This document shows positions 51,401 through 60,572 of a DNA stretch of 64,000 bases, piece by piece; within the stretch, counting starts at the first letter, position 1, and the number at the start of each line of letters is the position of its first letter. The notes under the pieces are model-generated. The model made no database searches, was not told the DNA's origin, and saw nothing but the letters and a program-made list of their open reading frames with translations. A program made the translations under genes and the position numbers. The stretch is taken from assembly GCA_039725955.1 (NCBI GenBank), contig CP091033.1, forward strand, positions 682,001 through 746,000, read 5' to 3'. Source of the DNA: Sinorhizobium sp. B11 (GTDB taxonomy: Bacteria; Pseudomonadota; Alphaproteobacteria; Rhizobiales; Rhizobiaceae).

Positions 51401-54400
51401 AAGACCGGCTCGATGTGCCGGAGACTGTCCGCAACGAATTGCGCAAGATCGCAAGGCGTACCTGGCGCTATTTCGACCACTTCGTGGTTCCCGGCCAGCA
51501 TTACCTGCCTCCGGACAATGTCCAGCAGACGCCGCATGCCGTCGTGGCCATGCGCACGTCGCCGACCAATATCGGCGTCTACCTGTTGTCGGTGATTTCG
51601 GCGCGCCGTTTCGGCTGGATTTCCTTCGAAGACGCGGTCAAGCGTATCGAGCAGACGATCGAAACCGTCGACCGGCTCGAGAAGTATCGCGGTCATCTCT
51701 TCAACTGGTATCATACAGACACCCTAAAGCCGCTTGGCCGGCGCTATGTGTCATCGGTCGACAGCGGCAATTTTGCCGGTCATCTGATTGCGGTATCGTC
51801 AGCTTGCCGCATCTGGGCGCAGTCGCCGCTTGCCCATATTCACACTGACCTTGATGGCATCGGCGATGTCGCGGCCATTCTTCGCGAGGTGCTGAACGAG
51901 CTTCGGGAAGCAGACAGGTCTGTCCGATCCCTTCACGATCGTCTGGATGGCCGGATCGCCGACCTCGAAGCTGCGGTTGCCACCGGCAAACGCGAGAAGG
52001 AGTTCTCTTCGGGCCTGATCGAGCGGTTCGCCGGACAGGCGCGGGAAATTCGCGAACTCGCCGGCAGCCTCGACCGGGAGGTCAAGACGGCGCAGAGTGA
52101 CGAGGTTGTTCATTGGGCCGAGAAGCTCGTGGCAACCTGCGAGCTTCATCAGGTAGATAAAGCCTTCGATCCTTCGCAGGTGGATGCCATCAGCGAAAGG
52201 CTGACGCGCGTCGGCAACCGTGCCCGCGAAATCGCCTTCGACATGGATTTCAGCTTCCTCTATCGCCCCGAGCGTCGGCTCCTGTCGATCGGCTTCCGCG
52301 TGGAGACGGAAGAAGTCGATGCGGCCTGCTACGACCTTCTTGCTTCGGAAGCGCGCCTGACCAGCCTGTTTTCCGTCGCCAAGGGCGATCTTCCGACGGA
52401 GCACTGGTACAAGCTCGGCCGTCACGTCGTGCCTGTCGGCCCGCGCGGGGCGCTCGTTTCCTGGTCCGGCTCGATGTTCGAATATCTGATGCCGCCGCTC
52501 GTCATGCAGGAGCGCAGCGGTGGTATTCTCAACCAGACCAACAATCTGATCGTTCTCGAACAGATGAATTACGCCCGCAAGCTCGGCACCCCCTGGGGCA
52601 TCTCGGAAGCGGCCTTCAATGCTCGCGACCACCAGATGAACTATCAGTACAGCAATTTTGGCGTGCCGACGCTCGGTCTGAAGCGCGGTCTCGGCCAGAA
52701 TGCCGTCATCGCCCCTTACGCTTCGCTGCTGGCGAGCCAGTACAATCCGGTCGCAGCACTCGAAAACCTCAACAGGCTGCGGGCCGTCGGCGCGCTCGGC
52801 ATGTATGGTTTCCATGATGCCGTGGATTTCACGCCGAACCGTGTGCCTGAGGGCAAGCAGTGCGCTGTGGTCTACAACTACTATGCGCACCATCACGGCA
52901 TGTCGATTGCGGCCGTTGCCAACGTCGCCTTCGACGGCATGCTGCGCGAACTCTTCCACGCCGATCCGGTCATCGAAGCAGCCGAGCTGCTACTGCAGGA
53001 AAAGGCACCGCGCGACATCCCCGTCATGGCGGCCAAGCACGAAACCGATGCGCCTGCCACCATCCAGGGCGATCTCATGCGCCCGGAAGTGCGCCGCCTG
53101 GAAGACCCGGCATCGCGCGAACGCGAATTGCTGCTGCTCTCCAACGGTCGCTATTCGACCATGCTGACGGCGACAGGATCCGGCTATAGCCGCTGGAAGA
53201 ACCTCTCCGTCAACCGCTGGCGGGCCGATCCGACCGAGGATCGCTGGGGTTCCTTCATCTTCCTGCGGGACACCGCATCGAACGAGTGGTGGTCCGCGAC
53301 CGCCGAGCCACGCTCGATTGCCAACGAGCACGTGCGCGTCAGCTTCAGCGACGACAAGGCCGAATTCGTCAAGACCGTCGGTGAACTGACCAGCGAGATG
53401 GAGGTCTTCGTCGCGAGCGATCACGATGCGGAAGGCCGCCGTCTGACGATCACCAATACCGGCACGGAAGATCGCATGATCGAGGTGACCTCCTATATGG
53501 AGCCGGTCGCGACACTCGATATCGTCGATACGGGCCACCCGGTCTTTGCCCGCATGTTCCTGAAGACCGAAATCGCCGCGGCCGGCGACGCGATCGTCGT
53601 CGAGCGCCAGAGGCGTGGCCTGACGGATCCGGATGTCGCCATCGCGCAGCTTATCGTTGATACGTCAGGCGGAAGCGGCCCGACGCAATGCGAGACTGAT
53701 CGCATGCGCTTCCTCGGTCGCGGCCGTACCCTGACCGAAGCTGCGGCTTTCGATGCCGATGCCAAGCTGTCAGGCACGGACGGTTTCACCATGGACGCCT
53801 GCGTGTCGCTGCGCCGTACGCTTCGCGTGCCGGCCGGCGAAAAGGTCAGCGTGACCTTCTGGACCGTTGCGGCCGGCGAACGCGCCGAACTCGAAGCGGC
53901 GCTCGAGCATTATCGCCAGCCGGAGAGCTTTGCCCAGGGCCTCGTCCAGGCCTGGACAAGAACGCAGAGCCAGTTGCGCCAGATCGGCGTCAACTCGAAG
54001 GAAGCGGCCGCCTATCAGCGGTTCGCCCGCTACATAATCTATCCCGACATGGCGCTGCGCGCCGACAGCAAGCTGGTTCGGGAGGGCCTCAAGTCGCAGT
54101 CCGTGCTCTGGGGCGCAACGCTCTCCGGCGACGCACCACTGATGACGCTGCGCATCACTGATGAGCTCGGCACCGATCTTGTCAAGGAACTGCTGCGCGC
54201 CCAGGGCCTCCTGCAGGCCCGCGGCGTAGAGGTCGATCTCGTTATCTTCAATGAGCGCGCCGGTGAGGCGGCTGGCGAGATGCAGCGCACGATCGACCAG
54301 CTTTGTGACGCCGCGCGTCACGCCAGCGAGATTGCCGGCATCCAGCGCAACATCTACGTGTTGCGCAAGGATCTGACGACGCCGGAAGCCTATGATGCCA

Positions 54401-56946
54401 TCATTGCCGCCTCGCGTGTCGTGTGGCGCGGCCGCGACGGCAGCCTGATCGACCAGGTGCAGAAGGCCCGCTCCGTTGCCGGCTCCCCGGCGCTGCTCGG
54501 CCAGTGGGGCGATTCCACCCTCGTTCCGAGGATGGTTCGCAACGCAGGCGATGCGACCTCGGCCGATGGCAGCGATCTCGCCTTCTGGAACGGCTACGGC
54601 GGCTTTGCGGCCGATGGCAGCGAATATGTCGTGCGCCTCTCGGGCGGCGAACAGACGCCGCATCCGTGGGTCAACATCATGGCCAATGACAGTTTCGGCT
54701 TCCATGTCTCGGCCGAAGGCGCCGCCTTCACCTGGAGCCAGAACTCGCGCGACCATCAGCTGACACCCTGGACCAACGACATGGTCACCAACCGGCCGGG
54801 CGAGGCCTTCTACCTGAAGGATCTCGACCGCGGTTCGGTCATCGTGCCCTATGCGTCGCTGGCGCAGCGTTCCGACACGCGCTTCGAGGCCCGCCATGGC
54901 CTCGGCTACTCGGTGTTCTCGACGGTTCAGGACGAAATCGCCCTGGAGGTTACGCAGACCCTGCATATGCAGAAGTCGGTCAAGCTGACGCAGTTGCGCA
55001 TCCGCAACGAAGCGGGTGAGACGCGCAAACTGCGTCTCTATGGTTATGCCGAATGGATCCTCGGCAACAACCCGACGAAGAGCAAGCCCTTCATCATCTC
55101 GAACTTCGACAGTGCGAGTGGGGCGGTCTTTGCGAATAATCCGTTCAGCGTGAACTTCGGCACGCGTGTCGCCGCATTTGCGGCAAGCGAAACGCCGTCG
55201 AGCGTTTCCACCAGCCGCCGCGAGTTCATCGGCCGTCACGGGACGATCCAGCAGCCGCGCACCGTTTCTGCGGGCTCGCGTCTCTCCAACGCTTTGGATC
55301 TCGATGGTGATCCGGCAGCCGCCATGGCCTTCGATCTGACGATCGGGCCTGGCGAAGTGCGCGACATCTGCTTCTATATGGGCGATGCCGCCTCGCAGGA
55401 GGAAGCCGCCGCTCTGATCGCCGAGATCCGCACCGTCGGCTTCGAAGAGGTTCTCGGTCAGACCCGCGATTTCTGGAAGAACTTTACCGGCAAGACGCGT
55501 GTTTCGACACCGGATCAGCGTCTCGACTTCATGGTCAACAGCTGGCTGCCCTATCAGACCTACGGCTGCCGTATCATGGCGCGCACCGCCTTCTATCAGT
55601 CGAGCGGTGCCTGGAACCTGCGCGACCAGTTGCAGGATTCGCTGGCCTTCCTTCTGCATTCGCCGGAAATCGCCCGAAAGCAGATCCTCAACACCGGCCG
55701 GCGCCAGTTTCCGGAAGGCGACTTCCAGCATTGGTGGCTGGCAGACAGCGGCGCCGGCGTTCGCACGAACATCTCCGACGATCCGGTCTGGCTTGCCTAT
55801 GCCGTCGATCAGTATTGCACGGCGACAGGCGACGGCGCGATCATGGACGAGATGCTGCCCTTCGTCGAGGGCGCGCAGCTCAGCCCCGGTCAGTACGATG
55901 CTTTCATCCAGCCGCGTGTTTCCGACAATACCGCATCGCTCTACGAGCATGCGGCCCTCGGGCTGGATCTTGCGATCAAACGCACCGGCGTCAACGGCTT
56001 GCCGCTGATGATGAGCGGCGACTGGTGTGACAAGATGGACCGGGTGGGCATGGCCGGCCGTGGCGAAAGCGTCTGGCTTGGATGGTTCCTGGCCGGTGCC
56101 CTGCGCCGCTTCATTGCCTATGCCGAAGCTCGTGGCGACACGCAGCGTGTCAGCCACTGGACCGCACATCTGGAGAAGCTCAAGAGCGCGATCGAAACGG
56201 CGGGCTGGGACGGCGAATATTACCGCCGTGGCTATTACGACAACGGCGCGCCGCTCGGCTCCAGCCAATCCGAAGAGGACAAGATCGATTCGATCGCCCA
56301 GTCCTGGAGCGTGCTGTCAGGCGAGGGCAATCCGGAACGCAGCGGCATGGCGATGAAGGCCGTCCTCGACAAGCTCGTCGATGAGGAGGGCAAGTTCATC
56401 CGCCTGCTGACGCCGCCTTTCGTCAAGCCGGTCAACGATCCCGGCGTGATCAGGGCCTATCCGCCCGGTGTTCGCGAAAACGGTGGCCAGTACACCCATG
56501 CCGCCACCTGGGCCGTGCTCGCTCTCGCCCGCATGGGGCGGGCCGAAGACGCCTGGCGCGCTTTCGAGATGCTGAATCCGATCAATCATTCGCTCGATAA
56601 ATCGTCTGCAGACGTCTATCGCATCGAGCCCTATGTGATCGCCGGCGACGTCTATGGCGAAGGTGCTCTCAAGGGACGTGGCGGCTGGAGCTGGTACACG
56701 GGTTCGGCCGGCTGGCTCTACCGTGTGGCCGTCGAGGGCATCCTCGGCATCCGCTCGGAGAATGGCCGACTGCACGTCAGGCCGGTCCTGCCGGCCGGAT
56801 GGGACGGCTTCTCCGCCGAACTCGATCTGCCGAGCGGGAAATATCAGGTTTCCGTTTCGAAGGTGGACTCGGATCGCTGCTCCGTGACCATCAACGGCGC
56901 GGCAGTTGATGATCTGAACGAAGGATATCTGCTGGCGGCCAAGTAA
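48451..56946 (+). CDS. ndvB: Cyclic beta-1,2-glucan synthase (NdvB/ChvB)
   Basis: A 2831-aa inner-membrane enzyme that initiates, elongates and cyclises beta-1,2-glucan, with length normal for NdvB. An N-terminal cytosolic region of about 400 residues precedes membrane segments near 405-475. The GT84 glycosyltransferase carries YVMTLDSDTRVVRDTVTKLV near 620, then QHRWARGDWQLLPYIF near 770. Further membrane segments lie near 807-855 and 935-980. A glycoamylase-type domain (YNYYAHHHGMSIAAVANVAF near 1470) and carbohydrate-binding modules follow, and the GH94 phosphorylase-like C-terminus (YQSSGAWNLRDQLQDSLAF near 2385; GRGGWSWYTGSAGWLYRVAV near 2745) trims the chain. Cyclic glucans support osmoadaptation and plant interaction. 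The exporter gene ndvA is not in the window. Confidence 0.98.
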   Translation: MTSQNVMGATSVHVQASSADPDFGIRAPLLSNDQLRARAAQFAESRALDVTNFKNFDFFQRHRENEAEILRVYRAAAADVDAGESITPATEWLLDNHYIVEEAIQEVRRDFPKKFYRELRKITLDGTEVPRTLALAWLYMAHAHSNISNAGMAAVTEGFQDKETLRIGELWALPSLVRYVLIDNLRRVASHIDKSRLMRASANAAATQAIALGDAGAADHLETLAASLDDTTFVTQLHYRLRNALEPTESALSWLESKLAAKGTDAEAVMSAEQTRLGAANALMGSIIKSLREINDTDWSEWVEEVSTIDKLLWQQTDYAELDSGSRNSYRRQIEKLAKRSDKTEMDIAEAAVRLADRAKADSQDLSASAGNVGYYFVGNGRPALETEIGFRPPLGLRFMRVIRKLNWLAIAVPVLLLTLLALVITDAIFVDAGMPLFATIVLLLMFALPASEGATGLFNFFATFFITPDRLVGYEFKKGLPAEARTLVTIPCLIGKREHVDELVRNLEVHYLANARGEIYYALLSDWPDAQEEQNARDLEVLDYALSKIANLEARYAEDGKQRFYLLHRRRQYNPAEGAWMGWERKRGKLHELNMLLRGEPNTSFLPGADVVPQDVKYVMTLDSDTRVVRDTVTKLVGKLHHPINRPVFDEKKQRVVDGYGVLQPRVTPSLTTGKDASTFQRVFSVNRGLDPYVFAVSDVYQDITGEGTFTGKGLYHVDAFEASLKGRIKENSVLSHDLLEGSMARCALVTDCELVEDFPIRYEVEVSRQHRWARGDWQLLPYIFDDRRGVTALGCWKMFDNLRRSLTPIAWFLASVLGWYWMDPLGALIWQILLIFSLFVAPTLSLINGIIPRTSDIILQAHLHTVWKDIENANAQVAMRIVFIADIACVMADAIIRSLYRLFVSRKLMLQWRTAASAQAMAQTTILGHYKVMWRAPVLAILALLFVISSGDSAWMVGLPFVILWALSPAIAWTVSQTAETEDRLDVPETVRNELRKIARRTWRYFDHFVVPGQHYLPPDNVQQTPHAVVAMRTSPTNIGVYLLSVISARRFGWISFEDAVKRIEQTIETVDRLEKYRGHLFNWYHTDTLKPLGRRYVSSVDSGNFAGHLIAVSSACRIWAQSPLAHIHTDLDGIGDVAAILREVLNELREADRSVRSLHDRLDGRIADLEAAVATGKREKEFSSGLIERFAGQAREIRELAGSLDREVKTAQSDEVVHWAEKLVATCELHQVDKAFDPSQVDAISERLTRVGNRAREIAFDMDFSFLYRPERRLLSIGFRVETEEVDAACYDLLASEARLTSLFSVAKGDLPTEHWYKLGRHVVPVGPRGALVSWSGSMFEYLMPPLVMQERSGGILNQTNNLIVLEQMNYARKLGTPWGISEAAFNARDHQMNYQYSNFGVPTLGLKRGLGQNAVIAPYASLLASQYNPVAALENLNRLRAVGALGMYGFHDAVDFTPNRVPEGKQCAVVYNYYAHHHGMSIAAVANVAFDGMLRELFHADPVIEAAELLLQEKAPRDIPVMAAKHETDAPATIQGDLMRPEVRRLEDPASRERELLLLSNGRYSTMLTATGSGYSRWKNLSVNRWRADPTEDRWGSFIFLRDTASNEWWSATAEPRSIANEHVRVSFSDDKAEFVKTVGELTSEMEVFVASDHDAEGRRLTITNTGTEDRMIEVTSYMEPVATLDIVDTGHPVFARMFLKTEIAAAGDAIVVERQRRGLTDPDVAIAQLIVDTSGGSGPTQCETDRMRFLGRGRTLTEAAAFDADAKLSGTDGFTMDACVSLRRTLRVPAGEKVSVTFWTVAAGERAELEAALEHYRQPESFAQGLVQAWTRTQSQLRQIGVNSKEAAAYQRFARYIIYPDMALRADSKLVREGLKSQSVLWGATLSGDAPLMTLRITDELGTDLVKELLRAQGLLQARGVEVDLVIFNERAGEAAGEMQRTIDQLCDAARHASEIAGIQRNIYVLRKDLTTPEAYDAIIAASRVVWRGRDGSLIDQVQKARSVAGSPALLGQWGDSTLVPRMVRNAGDATSADGSDLAFWNGYGGFAADGSEYVVRLSGGEQTPHPWVNIMANDSFGFHVSAEGAAFTWSQNSRDHQLTPWTNDMVTNRPGEAFYLKDLDRGSVIVPYASLAQRSDTRFEARHGLGYSVFSTVQDEIALEVTQTLHMQKSVKLTQLRIRNEAGETRKLRLYGYAEWILGNNPTKSKPFIISNFDSASGAVFANNPFSVNFGTRVAAFAASETPSSVSTSRREFIGRHGTIQQPRTVSAGSRLSNALDLDGDPAAAMAFDLTIGPGEVRDICFYMGDAASQEEAAALIAEIRTVGFEEVLGQTRDFWKNFTGKTRVSTPDQRLDFMVNSWLPYQTYGCRIMARTAFYQSSGAWNLRDQLQDSLAFLLHSPEIARKQILNTGRRQFPEGDFQHWWLADSGAGVRTNISDDPVWLAYAVDQYCTATGDGAIMDEMLPFVEGAQLSPGQYDAFIQPRVSDNTASLYEHAALGLDLAIKRTGVNGLPLMMSGDWCDKMDRVGMAGRGESVWLGWFLAGALRRFIAYAEARGDTQRVSHWTAHLEKLKSAIETAGWDGEYYRRGYYDNGAPLGSSQSEEDKIDSIAQSWSVLSGEGNPERSGMAMKAVLDKLVDEEGKFIRLLTPPFVKPVNDPGVIRAYPPGVRENGGQYTHAATWAVLALARMGRAEDAWRAFEMLNPINHSLDKSSADVYRIEPYVIAGDVYGEGALKGRGGWSWYTGSAGWLYRVAVEGILGIRSENGRLHVRPVLPAGWDGFSAELDLPSGKYQVSVSKVDSDRCSVTINGAAVDDLNEGYLLAAK

Positions 56947-56954
56947 AACTCGTT

Positions 56955-56988
56955 GCCGGGGCAGTCTGACTGGTGTCACTGCCCCGGC
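56955..56988 (+). terminator. Terminator-like hairpin after ndvB
   Basis: Perfect 11-base arms GCCGGGGCAGT and ACTGCCCCGGC lie nine bases after the ndvB stop, between convergent genes. No T-run follows. It may serve both strands. Confidence 0.6.
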
Positions 56989-57009
56989 GATTGTCCCGAC
57001 CAGTCTCGT

Positions 57010-58068
57010 TCAATCCGTCGGCAGGGTGAAGACGGTGCAGGGATCGGCGATGCCGCGCAATCGGTGTTCACCCAGTGGAACCAGCTGCGTTGTCGTCTCT
57101 GCTGCCAGCGCACCTGATATCAGCACACGATGACCAAGGGACTTGCAGAGCCCTTCCAGCCGGCTGACCAGATTGACCGCGGGGCCGATGGCCGTGAAAT
57201 CCAGCCGGTCGGCAGCACCGATATTGCCCCAGAGCATTTCGCCGAAATGCAGCGCCACGCCGAAGGGCAATGGGACCAGGCCCTGTGCTTGCCGTGTGGC
57301 GTCGAGATGGACCATGCCTGCACGGGCGGCAGCGACAGCACGCAGAGACGCTTCGCAGGCCTCAGCGGGCGTTCCGGTAACGGGAAAGATCGCCAGAACG
57401 CCGTCCCCGATGAACTTCAGCACCTCGCCCCCGAAAGCATGCACTGCACCCGCAATACGATCGAACCACGCGTCAAGGGTGGCGATCATGAGGGAGGGGT
57501 CGGTCGCTTCCGAGAGCGCCGTGAAATCGCGGAGGTCAGCACAGAGCAAAGCGGCGCGAATGGTTTCACCATTGTTGCGGCCGAGCGCCCCGGCCTGTAC
57601 CTGTGCGGCACTGCGTTTGCCGAGATAAGCTTCAAGAAGGGTTGTCAGCGCTGTACGGGCGGTTAGTGCCGCTAAGGGTGCCGCTGCAAAACGCGCGGCT
57701 TCGTCCAGCCGCTCTGTCTCGGACGGGGTGAACGAGCGGGATCCGGCCCAGCCCAATATCGGATTGTCAGAGCCTCGGCCGATCTTTCCTTCGTATATTG
57801 GTCCAAGTCCGGCAAGCCAGTCGCCCGCAGCCTTGTTGAGCGAGCTGCCGGCAAAATCGAGTGCCTCGATGACGGCGCCGGTTTCAGCCCTCCACAACCA
57901 GGTCCGACGCGCAATGATCGGATGCGGAATGGAAAGAGTGAGAGCCCCGCCCGCAAGTGGCAGACCGTCGGCAAGCAACTGGCGGCCAAGCTCGGCTATG
58001 AATTGTTCGGGGCTGGACGAGGTACTGGCCTCATCGACCAGCCAGGCGAGGTGGGCGGGCAAATCCAT
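57010..58068 (-). CDS. Class III adenylate/guanylate cyclase
   Basis: A 352-aa signalling enzyme that makes a cyclic nucleotide. The N-terminal 170 residues resemble a GAF-like sensor of the kind common in rhizobial cyclases (AGGALTLSIPHPIIARRTWL). The catalytic domain has both metal-binding aspartates (LLCADLRDFTALSE and KFIGDGVLAIFPV) and LDFTAIGPAVNLVSRLEGLC, the usual end of the fold. It has no membrane segment. It converges on ndvB and is apparently monocistronic. The trigger is unknown. Confidence 0.9.
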   Translation of the reverse strand: MDLPAHLAWLVDEASTSSSPEQFIAELGRQLLADGLPLAGGALTLSIPHPIIARRTWLWRAETGAVIEALDFAGSSLNKAAGDWLAGLGPIYEGKIGRGSDNPILGWAGSRSFTPSETERLDEAARFAAAPLAALTARTALTTLLEAYLGKRSAAQVQAGALGRNNGETIRAALLCADLRDFTALSEATDPSLMIATLDAWFDRIAGAVHAFGGEVLKFIGDGVLAIFPVTGTPAEACEASLRAVAAARAGMVHLDATRQAQGLVPLPFGVALHFGEMLWGNIGAADRLDFTAIGPAVNLVSRLEGLCKSLGHRVLISGALAAETTTQLVPLGEHRLRGIADPCTVFTLPTD

Positions 58069-58172
58069 TCCTCGATCATGCCATAGCGCCCGCCTGATGT
58101 CAGCCAGACGACTGCGACAGTCGGACGCGCTTTCTTCGTGAACCTGGCTTCCCTTTCAAATGATAAGCTTGG

Positions 58173-58618
58173 TCACTTCCTGCCGTGAAAGATATCCGGT
58201 CCCGGGTCGCGTCCCGCCGTCACTGCTTCCAGGCGGCCAAGGTAGTGGGCCCAGCCTTCGGCATGGCCGGCGCATTGCTCGACATTGGGCAAGCCGGTAT
58301 GCGTCAGACGCAAGAGCGTTCCATCAGGCTGCTCGATCAGATCGATCTCGACGAGGCTCGATCCCGGCGGCACCACGTCGCTGCCATCCCAGCCGAAGCT
58401 GTAGGCCAGGCGGTGGACCGGCACCACTTCACGGAACGATCCGCGCGCGAAACGCGCACCTGTCACGTTGACGAGATAAAGCCCCCCGGGCTGGGCTCGA
58501 TATCCGCCTCTGTTCCCATCCAGCGGAGGATCTTTTCCGGATCCGTCAGCAGGGCGAACACTGCCGCAGGCGGCGCAGAAAGATGCGTTTCGCGGCGAAC
58601 AACGAGAGCTTCCTGCAT
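58173..58618 (-). pseudogene. SRPBCC/AHSA1-family protein, disrupted by a one-base frameshift
   Basis: The gene starts at the ATG 58618 after AGGGAG and encodes a normal AHSA1-type N-terminus (VVRRETHLSAPPAAVFALLT, then LRWMGTEADIEPSPGG). At a CCCGGGGGG tract (58482-58490 on the plus strand) the frame shifts and soon stops. The adjacent frame continues with LYLVNVTGARFARGSFREVV, YSFGWDG and CAGHAEGWAHYLGRLEAV, which complete the domain. Adding one G would restore about 149 codons. It is a recent pseudogene, a sequencing error in the homopolymer, or a phase-variable gene. Confidence 0.85.
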
Positions 58619-58769
58619 CGTTTTCTCCCTAAATTGGTCTGCGCCGATTGAGGCCACGACGCGGTGTCCTCAATTATTTTAGGGGGAAGATCTCTCCCAG
58701 CAAGGGCGTCGTGAGTGATCGTCTTGAGAATTGTGGTTGCCGTCAGGCCTATGCAGATGACGGGGGGAA

Positions 58770-59156
58770 CTACGGATTTGCCTTTAGAAAGGCGATAAGA
58801 TCGTCGACTTCGAAGCTCCACAATCCCCAGAAGCGCATCTTTGTTCCCGGGACTTTTCTGTTCGGCGCTGCCAAAAATTCGGCAAGTTCATGCTCGTTCC
58901 ACACGAGCCCCTCTTCGCCGGCTTTCTTCAAGGCAGGGGAGTAGGCGTAGTCGTCTAGGCCAGCTGCCCGCCTTCCCACGACACCCTTCAGTGAGGGGCC
59001 AAATGTACTTCTGGTGTCATCGACAATGTGGCACGAAGAACAGGCCCGAAAAATTCTCGCACCACGATCTGCATCAGCCGCGAAACTATTGCTCGCAACT
59101 GAAGCTGCCGTAATTGCCAATGCGATTGTTTTCAACGTCGTTCTAGGCCTGCGCAT
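58770..59156 (-). CDS. Class I cytochrome c, periplasmic
   Basis: A 128-aa electron carrier with a signal peptide (cleaved near SNSFAADA). The haem site is RACSSCHIVDD (CxxCH) and the axial methionine lies in PGTKMRFWGLW. GPSLKGVVGRRAAGLDDYAY and the final helix VDDLIAFLKANP match the mono-haem class I family. Its first 14 bases overlap the end of the DUF4334 gene, so it is co-translated with it. It may receive electrons from a dehydrogenase not seen here. Confidence 0.93.
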   Translation of the reverse strand: MRRPRTTLKTIALAITAASVASNSFAADADRGARIFRACSSCHIVDDTRSTFGPSLKGVVGRRAAGLDDYAYSPALKKAGEEGLVWNEHELAEFLAAPNRKVPGTKMRFWGLWSFEVDDLIAFLKANP

Positions 59157-59661
59157 CGATCCTGGTGAGTTTGAAGAAGAACCGCCTTTCGTCGTCGCGC
59201 ACGCACATCATCCCAGCCAGCGTGTTATCGTTCACCCGTCTGAAATGGTCGACGATCGGTTGCCTGTCGTAAACCATTGCAGCGCTTGCGACGTGCTCGA
59301 ATGCCCGAACTTCCAGGGCTGCTGTCGTGCCCCGCGCGCGGAACGCCTTGTGCAGAAGCGAAAACAGGCTTCGGGCAAGGGACGTCCGTCCCAACGGCGC
59401 AAGCCTGATTGCAAGCCCGAGAGGAACGAAGCGTGGATCAACGGCCACAAGCCTCCCGGGAAGCCACTGAAAGAGCAGGGCGTCCGCTCGCCTGTCGGGG
59501 TGAAAGCGCTTGCCGAACCATCGCAAATTCTCGAGAACGCCGTCCAGTGGATGCCCCGACGGAATGCCGGCGCCTCTCCAAAGCCCGGTCATCTCAAGCG
59601 GATCGACAGGCTCGAGCGACCGGAACCAATCCGTCATGTCTTTCTGCAGGTCCACTTGCAC
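59143..59661 (-). CDS. GXWXG/DUF4334-family protein
   Basis: A protein of about 172 aa. The GXWXG domain is LTGLWRG-like (EMTGLWRGAGIPSGHPLDGV) with LENLRWFGKRFHPD, and the DUF4334 part is AAMVYDRQPIVDHFRRVNDN plus LAGMMCVRDDERRFFFKL. The two domains always occur together and appear to bind a small ligand; no reaction is established. The frame is open to a TTG at 59814. I prefer the GTG at 59661, seven bases after AAGGTG; an ATG at 59637 is also possible. It overlaps the cytochrome c gene. Confidence 0.82.
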   Translation of the reverse strand: MQVDLQKDMTDWFRSLEPVDPLEMTGLWRGAGIPSGHPLDGVLENLRWFGKRFHPDRRADALLFQWLPGRLVAVDPRFVPLGLAIRLAPLGRTSLARSLFSLLHKAFRARGTTAALEVRAFEHVASAAMVYDRQPIVDHFRRVNDNTLAGMMCVRDDERRFFFKLTRIDAQA

Positions 59662-59938
59662 GGCTTCACCTTTTTCTATGGTCACACCAGAAACGACGTA
59701 GCGCTTGTGTGCGGAGATTCCGAGGGCCGAATCCTCTCTCTGTCCGGAACTTTCGAAGTTCGTGCTGGTTGGACTGAATATAAAGAGCGTCAATCGCAAG
59801 ACGGTGTCCGGCAAAATGGGTGTTCATTGTGGCTTTTTCGCCCTGGCGTTGGCGATACCAATCCGCGCTTATGCGCGAAAAAACTGCCGCGGGATACCTA
59901 GCCAGACACACGATTGATCGGATGCAATGAGGCCGATT

Positions 59939-60127
59939 ATGACCAAACTCGACAAGCAACATCGCGAACATTTGGAAACACCTCCAGGCGCCCCGGAAAA
60001 CAAGGTCGGGCGCGGCCCGCCTATCAAGGGGTCGGGCGAGCAAGATGCCATAAGGCCGGGCATCAACGATCCCCGCCTGATGCCGATTGGCAAGCCAGGC
60101 ATTCGCGTTCGCGAAGGAAAGCGATGA
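59939..60127 (+). CDS. Small hydrophilic protein, unknown
   Basis: A 62-aa charged, Gly/Pro-rich protein (TKLDKQHREHLETPPGAPEN at the start, ending GIRVREGKR) with GAGG six bases before the ATG. It looks intrinsically disordered, similar in style to the 60-aa protein at 29178. I do not recognise it. An ATG at 59927 would add four residues. Confidence 0.6.
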   Translation: MTKLDKQHREHLETPPGAPENKVGRGPPIKGSGEQDAIRPGINDPRLMPIGKPGIRVREGKR

Positions 60128-60173
60128 CTTGCCTGAAGCTCATCGCAGGTTGGGGGAACCGGAAGTGACACCG

Positions 60174-60533
60174 ATGTGGACTTTGCGGCAAATACCCTCG
60201 GCCAGGCGCCCGATGCATCGCCTTTTCGGCAAGCCATTCTTGTTTGGGCTTGCCGTCGGGCTTTTCATCGCCGCTCCCCATGCTGCAATGAGCCAAGCCG
60301 GCAGCAAGGAACAGCAACCGGGATGTCAGGCCGATAACCCGTCGTCAGTCGAGACGGATCGGCAGACGGTGAATGGGGGATCGGAAAGCAAGATATCTCG
60401 CTGCAAAGGCGTATTGACGCCTCCGCCGACGGGCGATCGCGGGATGGTTGAACCGGCCCCTCCGACCGGGGACATGCCGGTCATTCGACCGGGCGACACA
60501 CCCCAACAGGCACCTGCGCCCAAACAACAATAG
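60174..60533 (+). CDS. Small exported proline-rich protein, unknown
   Basis: A protein of about 119 aa. A basic start (TLRQIPSARRPMHRLFGKP) precedes a hydrophobic segment (FLFGLAVGLFIAAPHAA), consistent with a signal peptide cleaved near AMSQA. The mature region is polar, has two cysteines (PGCQAD, SRCKG) and ends in two PPPTGDRG/APPTGDMP repeats and a Pro/Gln-rich tail. The start is uncertain: a GTG at 60165 and an ATG at 60213 are alternatives. Function unknown. Confidence 0.6.
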   Translation: MWTLRQIPSARRPMHRLFGKPFLFGLAVGLFIAAPHAAMSQAGSKEQQPGCQADNPSSVETDRQTVNGGSESKISRCKGVLTPPPTGDRGMVEPAPPTGDMPVIRPGDTPQQAPAPKQQ

Positions 60534-60572
60534 GCGAGACAACGCCACTCGGCGTTGTCGGATGCCCGATAT

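Noticed and set aside
49555..51714. A 719-codon open frame antisense to ndvB
   Set aside because: It lies wholly within the ndvB coding region, has no ribosome site or known domain, and is a typical shadow of a high-GC gene.
53770..56268. An 832-codon open frame antisense to ndvB
   Set aside because: Same reasoning: the composition is that of reversed codons of the phosphorylase domain, and the plus-strand protein is certain.
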